34,828 nucleotides of DNA. It comes from Gammaproteobacteria bacterium (lineage in GTDB: Bacteria > Pseudomonadota > Gammaproteobacteria > Chromatiales > Chromatiaceae). A program made the translations under genes and the position numbers. Positions 8,620 to 17,623 of the stretch are shown one piece after another (the first letter of the stretch is position 1; every line of letters starts with the position of its first letter). Where the stretch lies: contig RZZN01000038.1 in assembly GCA_009929855.1 (NCBI GenBank), positions 1-34,828 of the forward strand, in the 5' to 3' direction. The notes under the pieces are model-generated. The model saw only the letters and a list, made by a program, of their open reading frames with translations, did no database searches and had not been told where the DNA came from.

Positions 8620-8856
8620 TCAGGCGCGCAGGATTGCGTAGAGTGCGTCCTTGAGGTGCAAGCGCTCCTTCTTGAGATCCTCGATGGTCTCATCCGCGAC
8701 CGGCGTTCCGAGCTCCTCGAGCTGGCGCACCCTCGCATCGAGCGTATCGTATTCATCCATCAGGCGCGCGAAATCGGGGTGTCCCGCGCGCAGGTTCGAG
8801 ATCCTCTCGGCCAGATTGGGGAATTCATGGAGGAGGTCGTGTGATTCGCCAAGCAT
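8620..8856 (-). CDS. ydcH: YdcH-family (DUF465) small coiled-coil protein
   Basis: This 78-aa protein begins MLGESHDLLHEFPNLAERI, the usual opening of YdcH/DUF465 proteins. It continues as two amphipathic helices (FARLMDEYDTLDARVRQLE and the segment through KKERLHLKDALYAILRA). The family is widespread in proteobacteria with no established function; members form helical hairpins. It stands alone, about 250 bp upstream of the metallohydrolase operon and 190 bp downstream of the Skp-like gene. Both flanking gaps contain nothing I can call. Confidence 0.88.
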   Translation of the reverse strand: MLGESHDLLHEFPNLAERISNLRAGHPDFARLMDEYDTLDARVRQLEELGTPVADETIEDLKKERLHLKDALYAILRA

Positions 8857-9043
8857 GTTGTCCGATCCTCATAATGAAAGCGACCTCGCGCGGGTCGCGC
8901 CGGCTGTTGCATGGTCTAGATCGATCGCCGGGTCTGTGCTCAGTGGTGATCCCGGACGGAACTCATTTGAGATGATACCCCAGCGTGAAGCGGTTGAAAT
9001 AGTCCGTTCATCAAGCCGGACCGCACCGCGCCGGGCGCGCGGC

Positions 9044-9559
9044 TCATTTGGCCTTGGCATCGAGCTCGGTGATCACCGCGGTGGTGACATCGAGCGCCTC
9101 GTCGATGTAGAGCAGCCCCGCCATCCCAGGCTCCACCACCATGCTCAGCTTCTTCTGCGCGGCAACCGTCTTGATCGCCTCGCGCGCCGGCTCGATGACG
9201 TCACGTCCCTTCGCTTGCTGGACCTTCAGGATCTCCTGTTGGATGGCGTTGGTCTGTTCTTGATAGGCACGGATGCGTGACTCGATCTCGCTCTCGGCCT
9301 TCTTGACCTGCTCGTTGCTCATCAAGGCGCTGTCACGCTCCAGATCCTTGCGCAGCTGGATGATCGCGGCCTCTTCCTCCGCCAATGCCCGACCACGGGG
9401 CTCGAACTCCACGCGCAGCTCCTCCTGGAGCCGCTGTCCCAATCGGCTCTCTTCGAGGACCTTCTGCATGTCGACGAAGCCGACCGTTCCGGCGGCGCTG
9501 ACCGGGACCGAGACGAGGGCGGACAAGACGAGTGCGAGAATCGGCAGCGGACGAGGCAT
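9044..9559 (-). CDS. OmpH/Skp-like periplasmic chaperone
   Basis: This 171-aa protein starts MPRPLPILALVLSALVSVPV and has a signal peptide cleaved after about residue 23 (VSAAG). The mature part begins TVGFVDMQKVLEESRLGQRL, the typical start of Skp/OmpH. A long charged coiled coil follows (residues about 45-125) and the chain ends in the beta-type segment KLSMVVEPGMAGLLYIDEA. Skp trimers hold unfolded outer-membrane proteins in the periplasm. Here the gene is not in the usual bamA-skp-lpxD setting and looks monocistronic, so it may be a paralogue. I chose ATG 9559; a longer reading would put the signal peptide far inside the protein. Confidence 0.88.
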   Translation of the reverse strand: MPRPLPILALVLSALVSVPVSAAGTVGFVDMQKVLEESRLGQRLQEELRVEFEPRGRALAEEEAAIIQLRKDLERDSALMSNEQVKKAESEIESRIRAYQEQTNAIQQEILKVQQAKGRDVIEPAREAIKTVAAQKKLSMVVEPGMAGLLYIDEALDVTTAVITELDAKAK

Positions 9560-9860
9560 GAGCGAGGCTCCAAGGCATGGAACTGAGGATGGTGATGTCG
9601 CGCGTGGGGCGCCCTGGTAGTTTATCCTAGCGCGCGGCGAACGTCGGCCATGTTTCGATCGGGCGAGGTGCTGGAGACGCGCGCGACACGACCTGATCGA
9701 TCGCCACACCCCCGTCGGCGCATCCCGACCCCTGGCTCAAGGTCGATCATCCCAGCGGCCGTGATAGGGACGCGACACTAAGACTTGCGTCATGGCCGCG
9801 CCTGTCGGATCCTTACGGCCCATTGGACGCAACGACCTTCGACCTCGGAGAGCCAACACG
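9560..9860. other. Divergent intergenic region, skp-like / yaiL
   Basis: This 301-bp region separates the two divergent starts. An AT-richer stretch (TAGTTTATCCTAG near 9620) could hold the -10 box of the Skp-like gene, reading as TAGGAT or GATAAA on the minus strand. I see no convincing -35 partner, RNA gene or small ORF. Confidence 0.4.
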
Positions 9861-10400
9861 GTGGGTAACTCGCTGCAAGACCAATTGCTCAAGGCCGGGC
9901 TGGTCAAGGAGCAGACGCTCAAACAGGCGCGTGCCGCCAAGCACAAACAGGCCAAGCAGCGCCCCGCGAGCGCCGCGCCGATCGATCAGGAAGCGAAACA
10001 GGCCGCCGAGCGCGCGCGCCGCGAGAAGATCGAGCGCGACCGCGAGCTCAACCGTCAGCGTCAGGAAGAGGCCGCGCTGCGTGCTGCCGAGAACGAGGTC
10101 CGGCAACTCGTGCACGCGCACCGCGTCGTGCGCGATCGCGCCGAGCTGGCCTACAACTTCACCGATGGCAAGACATTGAAGCGGATCTATGTCAGTCGAG
10201 AGCAGCATGCGCGGATCGTCGCCGGCACGCTCGCCATCGTGCGTCAGGATGCCTTCTACGAGGTCTTGCCCAGCGAGATCGCCGACCGGCTCAGCGCGCG
10301 CGACCCGCGGCTGATCCTGGTCCACAACAAGCCCGACGACGAACCCGTCGCCGATGACCCCTATGCCGAGTACCAGGTTCCGGATGATCTGATGTGGTGA
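9861..10400 (+). CDS. yaiL: DUF2058 (YaiL family) nucleoprotein-like protein
   Basis: This 179-aa protein matches the YaiL/DUF2058 family. It opens GNSLQDQLLKAGLVKEQ, followed by a Lys/Arg/Glu/Gln-rich helical stretch (about 20-85). The conserved C-terminal half contains AYNFTDGKTLKRIYVS and a DPYAEYQVPDDLMW tail. I chose the GTG at 9861: it gives the family's normal N-terminus and has GGAG about 10 nt upstream, whereas an ATG 23 codons earlier adds unlike sequence. The function is not established; the charged N-terminal half suggests nucleic-acid contact (inference). It is followed 37 bp later by the NYN gene on the same strand. Confidence 0.9.
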   Translation: MGNSLQDQLLKAGLVKEQTLKQARAAKHKQAKQRPASAAPIDQEAKQAAERARREKIERDRELNRQRQEEAALRAAENEVRQLVHAHRVVRDRAELAYNFTDGKTLKRIYVSREQHARIVAGTLAIVRQDAFYEVLPSEIADRLSARDPRLILVHNKPDDEPVADDPYAEYQVPDDLMW

Positions 10401-10437
10401 ATCCGCTCTGATCGGCAAGCCTTCAACGAGAGTGGCC

Positions 10438-11181
10438 ATGACCGATCACACCAATTTGAAGCTCGCCGTCTTGATCGACGCCGACAATGCCCAGGCGAGC
10501 ATCGTCGAGGGCCTGCTCGCCGAGATCGCCAAATATGGCACGGCCCATGTCAAGCGTATCTATGGCGACTGGACGACCCCGAGCCTGGGCTCCTGGAAGG
10601 AGTTCTTGCTGCGTCATTCGATCCAGCCGATCCAGCAGTTTCGCTATACCAAGGGCAAGAACGCCACGGATGGCGCCATGATGATCGATGCCATGGACCT
10701 GCTCTATTCGCGTCATTTCGACGGTTTCTGCATCGTCTCGAGCGACAGCGACTTCACCCGTCTCGCCTCGCGTCTGCGCGAGTCGGGGATGACCGTCTAT
10801 GGGTTTGGCGAGCAGAAGACCCCCGAGCCCTTCGTGGCGGCCTGTGACAAGTTCGTCTACACGGAGGTGTTGCGACCGGAAGCGGCCAACGATTCGACGA
10901 CCCGCAAGAGCGGCAAGGATCTCAGGCGCGACACCAAGCTCGTCAGCCTGCTGCGTGCCGCGGTGGATGGTGCCTCCGACGATGCCGGCTGGGCCGGACT
11001 GGGGTCGGTCGGCTCGGCGATCGCCAAGCGCAGCCCTGAGTTCGATTCACGCAACTACGGCTACGCGAAGCTGAGCGGTCTACTCAAGGCGATCCAGCTC
11101 TTCGACATCGAGGAGCGCCAGGTCGGGCGCGGCCCACACAAGGCGCTGTATGTGCGTGACCAGCAGGGCGCCCACGACTGA
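10438..11181 (+). CDS. NYN (LabA-like PIN) domain protein with OST-HTH/LOTUS domain
   Basis: This is a 247-aa protein. The N-terminal NYN/PIN-like domain (about 5-145) has LAVLIDADNAQASIV, the segment DGAMMIDAMDLLYSRHFDG, and CIVSSDSDFTRLASRLRESG, supplying the usual cluster of acidic residues for a Mg2+-dependent ribonuclease site. The C-terminal part (about 165-240; TKLVSLLRAAVD, then NYGYAKLSGLLKAIQLFDIE) is an OST-HTH/LOTUS winged helix, a predicted RNA-binding domain. The usual role of such proteins is RNA processing or decay, inferred from domains. I prefer ATG 10438; a GTG two codons earlier is possible. It lies 37 bp after yaiL. Confidence 0.88.
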   Translation: MTDHTNLKLAVLIDADNAQASIVEGLLAEIAKYGTAHVKRIYGDWTTPSLGSWKEFLLRHSIQPIQQFRYTKGKNATDGAMMIDAMDLLYSRHFDGFCIVSSDSDFTRLASRLRESGMTVYGFGEQKTPEPFVAACDKFVYTEVLRPEAANDSTTRKSGKDLRRDTKLVSLLRAAVDGASDDAGWAGLGSVGSAIAKRSPEFDSRNYGYAKLSGLLKAIQLFDIEERQVGRGPHKALYVRDQQGAHD

Positions 11182-11194
11182 GGCGCCGCCGAGC

Positions 11195-11211
11195 GGCCCC
11201 AGGGCGGGGCC
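11195..11211 (+). terminator. GC hairpin after the NYN gene
   Basis: GGCCCC-AGGGC-GGGGCC forms a 6-bp perfect stem 13 nt after the NYN stop and before the TatD gene. It lacks a T-run, so it is a weak candidate terminator or a pause/stability element. Confidence 0.3.
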
Positions 11212-11274
11212 ACCGCATCCCAGCGCGCCCGACACGCGCGGTCTCGCTCGGACCAACCATCATCGCCGCGACCC

Positions 11275-12060
11275 ATGTCACCCAGACCACTCATCGATAC
11301 CCACTGCCATCTCGATGTCGCTCAATTCGATATCGACCGCGCGGCCGTGTTGCAGCGAGCGCGCTCAGCCGGCCTGGTCGCAATCGTTGTCCCGGCCATC
11401 GAGGCCAGTGGCTGGGCGGGGCTGCTCGCGCTCTGCGATTCAGCACCCGATCTCTACCCGGCGCTCGGTCTGCATCCGGTCTATCTGTCGCGCCATGGCG
11501 CGACCGACCTCGCGCGGCTCGAGCGCTTGATCGCGGAGCGACGGCCCTTGGCGATCGGCGAGATCGGTCTGGATCATTTCGTGCCGGGGCTCGACCATGG
11601 TGCGCAGCTCCTGCTCCTGGAGTCCCAGCTGGCGATCGCGCGCGCGGCGCGACTGCCGGTCTTGCTGCATGTGCGCAAGGCCCACGATGAGACCCTGGCC
11701 GCACTGCGCCGCGCCCGTGTCACCGGCGGGATCGCGCACGCATTCAATGGCAGCATCCAGCAGGCCAAGCAATACCTCGATCTGGGGTTCCGGCTCGGCT
11801 TCGGGGGAATGTTGACCTTCACCCGCTCGACCCGGCTGCGGCGGCTGGCCGCAGCACTGCCCGACGAGGCACTGGTCCTGGAGACGGATGCACCCGACAT
11901 GACGGTCGCCACGCATCAGGGCGAGCGCAACAGTCCCGAATATCTCCCCGCGATCCTGCAGGCACTGGCCGAGACTCGTGATGCGGATCCCGCCCACTTG
12001 GCCGCCGTGACGACGGCCAATGCCCGCGCGGTCTTGGGGATGGATCAGCCGCGGGCGTGA
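11275..12060 (+). CDS. TatD-family metal-dependent hydrolase (YjjV type)
   Basis: This 261-aa TIM-barrel hydrolase has the TatD metal ligands in order: IDTHCHLD (HxH), AIGEIGLDHF (Glu), PVLLHVRKAHDE (His), GIAHAFNGSIQQA (His) and LVLETDAPDM (Asp). The wording and length are closer to E. coli YjjV than to TatD itself. Family members are Mg2+-dependent 3'-5' exonucleases or D-aminoacyl-tRNA/DNA-processing hydrolases in the cytoplasm. The ATG at 11275 has no good Shine-Dalgarno, but the sequence just after it is the family N-terminus. It ends 82 bp from the convergent deacylase gene. Confidence 0.92.
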   Translation: MSPRPLIDTHCHLDVAQFDIDRAAVLQRARSAGLVAIVVPAIEASGWAGLLALCDSAPDLYPALGLHPVYLSRHGATDLARLERLIAERRPLAIGEIGLDHFVPGLDHGAQLLLLESQLAIARAARLPVLLHVRKAHDETLAALRRARVTGGIAHAFNGSIQQAKQYLDLGFRLGFGGMLTFTRSTRLRRLAAALPDEALVLETDAPDMTVATHQGERNSPEYLPAILQALAETRDADPAHLAAVTTANARAVLGMDQPRA

Positions 12061-12142
12061 GCGACCGCAACCCTGTCAAAGACGAGGGGCCTCCTTCAGA
12101 TCGATGGACGCGAGTCAGGCGCTAGCAGATGAAGCGGCAACT

Positions 12143-13186
12143 CTAGATGATCACCGTTTCCTCTGGGTCATCCGGGTCCAGCGAATAACGATATTCCTGA
12201 AGCAGCGCCGCCGCGGCCTCCGGCTCGCCGAAGCAGGCGATGTGATAGAGCGCCTCGCCCTCGGTGATGAGCGGGAGGTTGGTGCGACCGATGACGATCC
12301 CGCTGGTGGGTGAGCGTACTGGCTCGTCGACCGGACGGAAGGGATCCGTGATGGTGCCGAGCACGTCGCCCTTTTTGACATGGGCGCCAAGGGGCGTCAG
12401 AGAGAGCAGGATCCCGCTTTGTTGGGCGCGGATCCAGACGGTCGCGCGGGCGACCAAGGGCGCATGGACGATCGCCCGGCGCACATGGGTCGCACGGATC
12501 ATTCCCAGATGTCGCATGACACCGAGAATGCCGCGCAGACCGGCGCGAACCGCGAACTCGGAGAAGCGCAATGCCTCCCCGGCCTCGTAGAGCAAGAGTG
12601 GGATGTCGCGGGCGGCCGCGACGGCACGCAATGATCCCGGGCGCAGCTCCGCATCCAGGATGACCGGCGTCTCGAATGCCTTGGCCAGGGCAGACACGGT
12701 CGTGCCAATACCCAGGGTGGCGCGGATCTGCGGCAGGTTTTCACGGTGGATGGCGCCGGTGTGCAGGTCGATCCCATGGGTCGAGTCCGCGATCACCTCG
12801 TTGATCAGGGTCGCTGCCAGCCGCGCCGCCAGCGATCCTTTCTCAGATCCCGGAAAGCTGCGGTTGAGGTCACGGCGGTCCGGCAGATAGCGTGACTGAC
12901 GCACATAGCCATAGACGTTCACGACCGGCACCGCGAGCAGTGTGCCGCGCACATGACGGAGTGCCTTCTGGGTCAGTAACCGTCTGATGATCTCAACCCC
13001 GTTGATCTCGTCGCCGTGGATGGCGGCGGTGACGAAGAGTCGCGGACCGGGACGCCGCCCATGGATGACATGCACCGGCATGTAGACCGGGGTGGTGGTA
13101 TAGAGATTGGGCAGCGGGATGTCGACCCGCGCGCGCTCGCCGGGCCGAACCGCGCGCTCGGCGATGATGATGGGAGCGACGGCCAT
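12143..13186 (-). CDS. RimB-like succinylglutamate desuccinylase/aspartoacylase family protein
   Basis: This 347-aa protein of the AstE/ASPA zinc carboxypeptidase-like family has zinc ligands visible in FVTAAIHGDEINGVEIIR (H and E) and GIDLHTGAIHREN (H). The fingerprint RRDLNRSFPGSEKGS matches the substrate-binding Asn-Arg region. The C-terminal part (about 255-320; IRAQQSGILLSLTPLGAHVKK) looks like a biotinyl/lipoyl-type beta domain, as in the RimK-associated subgroup. It starts 6 bp after the rimK stop, so the two are co-translated or coupled. In Pseudomonas, RimB works with RimK in modifying ribosomal protein S6, and the same role is inferred here. The catalytic specificity cannot be read from sequence. 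Confidence 0.87.
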   Translation of the reverse strand: MAVAPIIIAERAVRPGERARVDIPLPNLYTTTPVYMPVHVIHGRRPGPRLFVTAAIHGDEINGVEIIRRLLTQKALRHVRGTLLAVPVVNVYGYVRQSRYLPDRRDLNRSFPGSEKGSLAARLAATLINEVIADSTHGIDLHTGAIHRENLPQIRATLGIGTTVSALAKAFETPVILDAELRPGSLRAVAAARDIPLLLYEAGEALRFSEFAVRAGLRGILGVMRHLGMIRATHVRRAIVHAPLVARATVWIRAQQSGILLSLTPLGAHVKKGDVLGTITDPFRPVDEPVRSPTSGIVIGRTNLPLITEGEALYHIACFGEPEAAAALLQEYRYSLDPDDPEETVII

Positions 13187-13192
13187 GCTCTG

Positions 13193-14098
13193 TCAGCCCT
13201 GTCCGCGGGTGCGCGTCTTGCCGAGTGCGGCGTTCTTCTCGATGAATTCGATCATTTGGTTGGCCACATCCTTGCCCGTGGCCCGCTCGATTCCGGCGAG
13301 CCCGGGAGAGGAGTTGACCTCCATCACCACCGGGCCGTGATTGGAGCGCAGGATGTCGACGCCGGCGACGTTGAGTCCGACGATGCGGGCGGCCCGCACC
13401 GCGGTCGAGCGCTCCTCTGGGGTGATGCGAATCAGTGAGGCGGTGCCGCCGCGATGCAGATTGGAGCGGAACTCGCCCGGCTTGGCCTGGCGCTTCATCG
13501 CCGCGACCACCCGGTCGCCGATCACGAAGCAGCGAATGTCGGCGCCGTTCGCCTCCTTGATGTATTCCTGGACCAGGATGTTGGCCTTGAGCCCCATGAA
13601 TGCCTCGATGACACTCTCTGCCGCCTGCTGGGTCTCGGCCAACACCACGCCGATCCCCTGAGTGCCTTCCAGCAGCTTGATGACGAGCGGCGCGCCGCCG
13701 ACCATCTTGATCAGATCCTCCACGTCATCCGGGGCATGCGCGAATCCTGTGATGGGCAGCCCGATGCCCCGACGCGAGAGCAGCTGGAGTGAGCGCAGCT
13801 TGTCGCGCGCCCGACTGATGGCGACCGACTCGTTGAGTGGATAGACCCCGAGCATCTCGAATTGACGCAGCACCGCCGTGCCATAGAAGGTCACGGAGGC
13901 GCCGATGCGGGGGATCACGGCATCGAAGCCGGCGAGGTCCTCGCCGCGATAATGGATCGATGGCGCGTGCGAGGTGATGTTCATGTAGCAGCGCAGGACA
14001 TCGATGACCCTTGGCTCGTGACCGCGCAGGCGCGCCGACTCGACGAGTCGACGGGTGGAATAGAGCCCCGAATTTCTCGACAGGATGGCGATCTTCAT
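13193..14098 (-). CDS. rimK: RimK-type ATP-grasp glutamate ligase (ribosomal protein S6 modification)
   Basis: This 301-aa protein starts [20 protein letters not shown], the standard RimK N-terminus, and is the normal length. ATP-grasp features include [19 protein letters not shown] (ATP-binding Lys and loop), [20 protein letters not shown], and [17 protein letters not shown] (Mg2+-binding Glu and Asn). RimK adds glutamate residues to the C-terminus of ribosomal protein S6. The start codon overlaps the stop of lspA by 4 nt (ATGA), and a RimB-like gene follows 6 bp after its stop. This places the modification pair in the ribF-ileS-lspA transcription unit. Confidence 0.95.
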   Translation of the reverse strand: MKIAILSRNSGLYSTRRLVESARLRGHEPRVIDVLRCYMNITSHAPSIHYRGEDLAGFDAVIPRIGASVTFYGTAVLRQFEMLGVYPLNESVAISRARDKLRSLQLLSRRGIGLPITGFAHAPDDVEDLIKMVGGAPLVIKLLEGTQGIGVVLAETQQAAESVIEAFMGLKANILVQEYIKEANGADIRCFVIGDRVVAAMKRQAKPGEFRSNLHRGGTASLIRITPEERSTAVRAARIVGLNVAGVDILRSNHGPVVMEVNSSPGLAGIERATGKDVANQMIEFIEKNAALGKTRTRGQG

Positions 14099-14577
14099 GG
14101 TTGCTCGCGCGCGATCAGGGTCGCGATCAACAGGATGATGACGCCGACGCTGATCGCGCTGTCGGCGACATTGAACGAGGGCCAGGGATTGAAGATGGCC
14201 AGCGGCAGGAATGGCAGATAGACCTGGATGAAGTCCACCACATGGCCCAGTAGGATGCGGTCGATGAGATTGCCGATCGCACCTCCGATCAGGAGTGCGA
14301 GGCCGCATGCGAGCAGACCCTCGCCCGAGCGAAGTCTGAGCAGCCAGATCGTGAGCGCGACCGTGACCGCCAGCGCGACGACGACCAGCAGCCAGCGCTG
14401 CCAGCCGCCGGCATCGGCGAGGAAGCTGAAGGCCGCGCCCGTATTGAACATCAGGGTCAGATTGATGTTCGGGATCAACTCGATGACCGTGAATGGCTGG
14501 ACCCTCGACAGGACCAGCCACTTGGTCGCTTGATCCAGGAGCAGGATCAGCAGCGAGAGCCAGAGCCAAGGCGCCAT
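14095..14577 (-). CDS. lspA: Lipoprotein signal peptidase (signal peptidase II)
   Basis: This 160-aa inner-membrane aspartic protease cleaves prolipoproteins before the lipidated Cys. Four membrane helices are visible: residues about 4-20, 60-78, 86-105 and 130-150. Conserved blocks are [40 protein letters not shown] and [11 protein letters not shown]; the Asp residues of the last two form the catalytic pair. ATG 14577 gives a normal N-terminus. An ATG 15 nt earlier (14592) would overlap the ileS stop and is also possible. The order ileS-lspA is the standard gammaproteobacterial arrangement, but here rimK follows instead of fkpB-ispH. Confidence 0.95.
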   Translation of the reverse strand: MAPWLWLSLLILLLDQATKWLVLSRVQPFTVIELIPNINLTLMFNTGAAFSFLADAGGWQRWLLVVVALAVTVALTIWLLRLRSGEGLLACGLALLIGGAIGNLIDRILLGHVVDFIQVYLPFLPLAIFNPWPSFNVADSAISVGVIILLIATLIAREQP

Positions 14578-14584
14578 GATCGGC

Positions 14585-17416
14585 CTAGGCATAACGACGG
14601 GTCTCGCCGAGGCCGGTGACATTCTCGACACAGCGTCCGCAGAGTGCCGGGTGCTCCGGATGTGTCCCCACGTCCGCCCGATGATGCCAGCATCGCACAC
14701 ACTTTGCATGACCGGATGGGGTGACCAGGACCGCCAATCCCGGGCGCTCGGTCGCGGTGGCCGCCGCGGGACAGGCGCTCGCCGGATGCAGCCGGACCCC
14801 CGAGGTGAGCAGCGCGAACCGCAGCTCATCCTCCAGACGCTCCAAGCGTGTCAGAAGCGGGTCGTCGCAATAGAGATCCAGCTCGGCGTCGAGTCCAGAG
14901 CCGATCTCCCCGGCCTTGCGCGCGCGCTCCAGCGCGGGTCCGATGGCGAGTCGGACCGCGATGACCTCACTCCAGAAGTTGGCATCCATGGGGTCATCCG
15001 CGTCGAGCGCGAACAGCCCCTCGTACCAGGTCGCGACGAAGACTGTCGCATCCCGTTGGCCCGGCAGATGGCGCCAAATCTCATCGGCGGTGAAGCTCAG
15101 GATGGGGGCGAGCCAGCGGCACATCGCCTCGGCGATGTGAAACATGGCGGTCTGACAGGAGCGGCGCGGCAGGCTGTCCGGTTGTGTCGTGTATTGACGG
15201 TCCTTGATCACGTCCAGATAGAAGGATCCCATGTCGACGACACAGAATTGCTGGACCTTTTGATAGATGAGATGGAACTGATAATCGCGATAGGCCGCGA
15301 TGATCTCCTGCTGGAGCCGGAAGGCGCGATCGACCGCCCAGCGATCGAGCTCGAGCATCTCCGAGGGCGCGACGCGGTTGCGCGACGGATCGAACCCGTC
15401 GAGATTGGCGAGCAGGAAGCGCGCGGTGTTGCGGATCCTCCGATAGGCATCCGCGGTGCGCTTGAGGATCTCGTCGCTGACGCTCATCTCGGCGCGATAG
15501 TCGGTCGCCGCGACCCAAAGCCGGATGATGTCGGCGCCCAGGCTCTTCATGACGTCCTGAGGCTTGACCACGTTGCCCTTGGATTTGGACATCTTCTCGC
15601 CCTTGGCGTCGACCGTGAAGCCATGGGTCAGCACCTGCCGATAGGGCGCGCGGTCGTGCATCGCGACCGCCGTCATGAGCGAGCTCTGGAACCAGCCGCG
15701 ATGCTGGTCGGATCCTTCCAGATAGAGATCGGCAGGCGACTCCAGCCCAGCGCGCTGCTCGAGCACGCAGGCATGGGTGACGCCCGAGTCGAACCAGACA
15801 TCCAATGTGTCTTGGACCTTCTCGTACTCGGTCCCCTCGTCTGGACCGAGCAGGTCCACCGGGTGTAGCTCGAACCAGGCCTCGATGCCATGCTGCTCGA
15901 CCCGTCGGGCGACGTTCTCGATCAGCTCGGCGGTCCGCGGGTGCAACTCGCCGGTCTCCTTGTGCACGAACAATGCGATCGGCACGCCCCAGGTGCGCTG
16001 GCGCGAAATGCACCAGTCCGGTCGGCCCTGGACCATGCCCTGGATCCGGCTTTGGCCCCATTCTGGCAGCCAGCTCACCTGAGCGATCTCGCGCAGCGCC
16101 GCCGCGCGCAGACCCTGCTTGTCCATGCTGATGAACCATTGGGGTGTCGCGCGGAAGATGATGGGCGTCTTGTGGCGCCAGCAGTGCGGATAGCTGTGGG
16201 TGAAGCGAGTGGCCAGCAGCAGGGCGCCTGTGGCCTTGAGGGTCTCGACCACGTGCTCGTTGGCCTTGAAGACGTTTTCGCCAGCGAACAGCGGGGTGCC
16301 GGGCAGGAAGCGGCCATCACCGCCGACCGGGTTGTCGACCGGGAGCCGATAGCGCTGGCCGACGAGATAGTCCTCGAGCCCATGCCCAGGCGCGGTGTGC
16401 ACGGCACCGGTACCGGCATCGAGCGTCACATGCTCGCCGAGGATGATCGGCACCTCGCGATCATAGAAGGGATGTTTGAGCGTGACCCCCTCCAAATCGC
16501 TACCACGGCCATAGCCGAGCACCCGATACTGCGCGATGCCCCAGCGGTGCATGGCGTCCTTGAGCAGACCCTCGGCGAGGACCAGACACTCGCGTCCCCG
16601 CGCCGATTCGACCCGCACGATCACATACTCGAGATCCGGATTCAGTGCGACCGCCTGGTTCGCCGGAAGCGTCCAGGGGGTCGTGGTCCAGATGACCACC
16701 GCGACGGGCTCATCCGCATCGCCGCGCGGGGTGGCGTGACAGCGTGCGAAGAGCACCTCGGGCGCGACCACCGGGAAGCGTACATCGATCGCGATCGATT
16801 GCTTGTCGGCATATTCGACCTCGGCCTCGGCGAGCGCCGAGCCGCAGTCGACACACCAATGCACCGGCTTGAAACCTTCGTGGACATGGCCATTGGCGAT
16901 GATGCGTCCGAGCGCGCGGATGATCTCGGCCTCGAAGGCATAGTCCATGGTCAGATAGGGCCGCTCCCAGTCGCCGAGCACGCCGAGACGCTTGAAATCG
17001 GCCCGTTGCCCCTCGACTTGCTTGGCCGCATAGTCACGGCAGGCCACTCGGAAGGCCGCGGCGCTGATCTTGTCGCCCGGCTTGCCTCGCTGCTTCTCGA
17101 CCTGGAGCTCGATCGGCAAGCCATGGCAATCCCAGCCGGGGACATAGGGCGCATCCAGACCATCGAGTGTCTTGGCCTTGACGATGATGTCCTTGAGCAC
17201 CTTGTTGACGGCGTGTCCGATATGGATCTCGCCGTTCGCATAGGGCGGGCCGTCGTGAAGGATGAAGCGCGGCGCACCCGCGCGCGCGGCGCGGATCATC
17301 TCGTAGAGTCGCAGCGTCTCCCAATGCGCGAGCATCTCGGGCTCGCGTTGCGGCAGACTCGCCTTCATCGGGAAGGCCGTTTTCGGCAGATTGAGGGTGT
17401 CTTTATAGTCGGTCAC
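14585..17416 (-). CDS. ileS: Isoleucyl-tRNA synthetase
   Basis: This 943-aa class I synthetase charges tRNA-Ile and is the usual bacterial length. The HIGH motif lies in [17 protein letters not shown] near residue 60. The KMSKS loop is in [19 protein letters not shown], the editing domain contains [21 protein letters not shown], and a C-terminal zinc ribbon is formed by [11 protein letters not shown] and [10 protein letters not shown] chose GTG 17416 because [20 protein letters not shown] is the family N-terminus and GAGAGCGAG lies just upstream. An ATG further upstream would add about 53 unlike residues. It lies 207 bp downstream of ribF with no T-box or other leader RNA visible. Confidence 0.97.
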   Translation of the reverse strand: MTDYKDTLNLPKTAFPMKASLPQREPEMLAHWETLRLYEMIRAARAGAPRFILHDGPPYANGEIHIGHAVNKVLKDIIVKAKTLDGLDAPYVPGWDCHGLPIELQVEKQRGKPGDKISAAAFRVACRDYAAKQVEGQRADFKRLGVLGDWERPYLTMDYAFEAEIIRALGRIIANGHVHEGFKPVHWCVDCGSALAEAEVEYADKQSIAIDVRFPVVAPEVLFARCHATPRGDADEPVAVVIWTTTPWTLPANQAVALNPDLEYVIVRVESARGRECLVLAEGLLKDAMHRWGIAQYRVLGYGRGSDLEGVTLKHPFYDREVPIILGEHVTLDAGTGAVHTAPGHGLEDYLVGQRYRLPVDNPVGGDGRFLPGTPLFAGENVFKANEHVVETLKATGALLLATRFTHSYPHCWRHKTPIIFRATPQWFISMDKQGLRAAALREIAQVSWLPEWGQSRIQGMVQGRPDWCISRQRTWGVPIALFVHKETGELHPRTAELIENVARRVEQHGIEAWFELHPVDLLGPDEGTEYEKVQDTLDVWFDSGVTHACVLEQRAGLESPADLYLEGSDQHRGWFQSSLMTAVAMHDRAPYRQVLTHGFTVDAKGEKMSKSKGNVVKPQDVMKSLGADIIRLWVAATDYRAEMSVSDEILKRTADAYRRIRNTARFLLANLDGFDPSRNRVAPSEMLELDRWAVDRAFRLQQEIIAAYRDYQFHLIYQKVQQFCVVDMGSFYLDVIKDRQYTTQPDSLPRRSCQTAMFHIAEAMCRWLAPILSFTADEIWRHLPGQRDATVFVATWYEGLFALDADDPMDANFWSEVIAVRLAIGPALERARKAGEIGSGLDAELDLYCDDPLLTRLERLEDELRFALLTSGVRLHPASACPAAATATERPGLAVLVTPSGHAKCVRCWHHRADVGTHPEHPALCGRCVENVTGLGETRRYA

Positions 17417-17623
17417 GTCGCTCGCTCTCGATACATCGGTGAAGGGGCGTCTGGGGTATCCCCGGCGCGCCAATGAGGCGATTGTGGACTGCCTGGGGGC
17501 AGGACGCAAAGGTGGACCCTTGCGCGGGTGTCGAGTCTGCGGCCGGCGCCATGCGGCACCACCGCGGTCGGTCATGGGGTCGGCGGGTGCCTCGACGGCC
17601 CTGCGCCTGCTCGGGGTTCACCC

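Noticed and set aside
15890-17476. 528-aa reading frame opposite ileS
   Set aside because: It is antisense to a full-length IleS with HIGH, KMSKS and zinc motifs.
17417-17623. T-box or FMN-type leader between ribF and ileS
   Set aside because: No specifier hairpin or T-box sequence, and T-box leaders are not expected for a gammaproteobacterial ileS.
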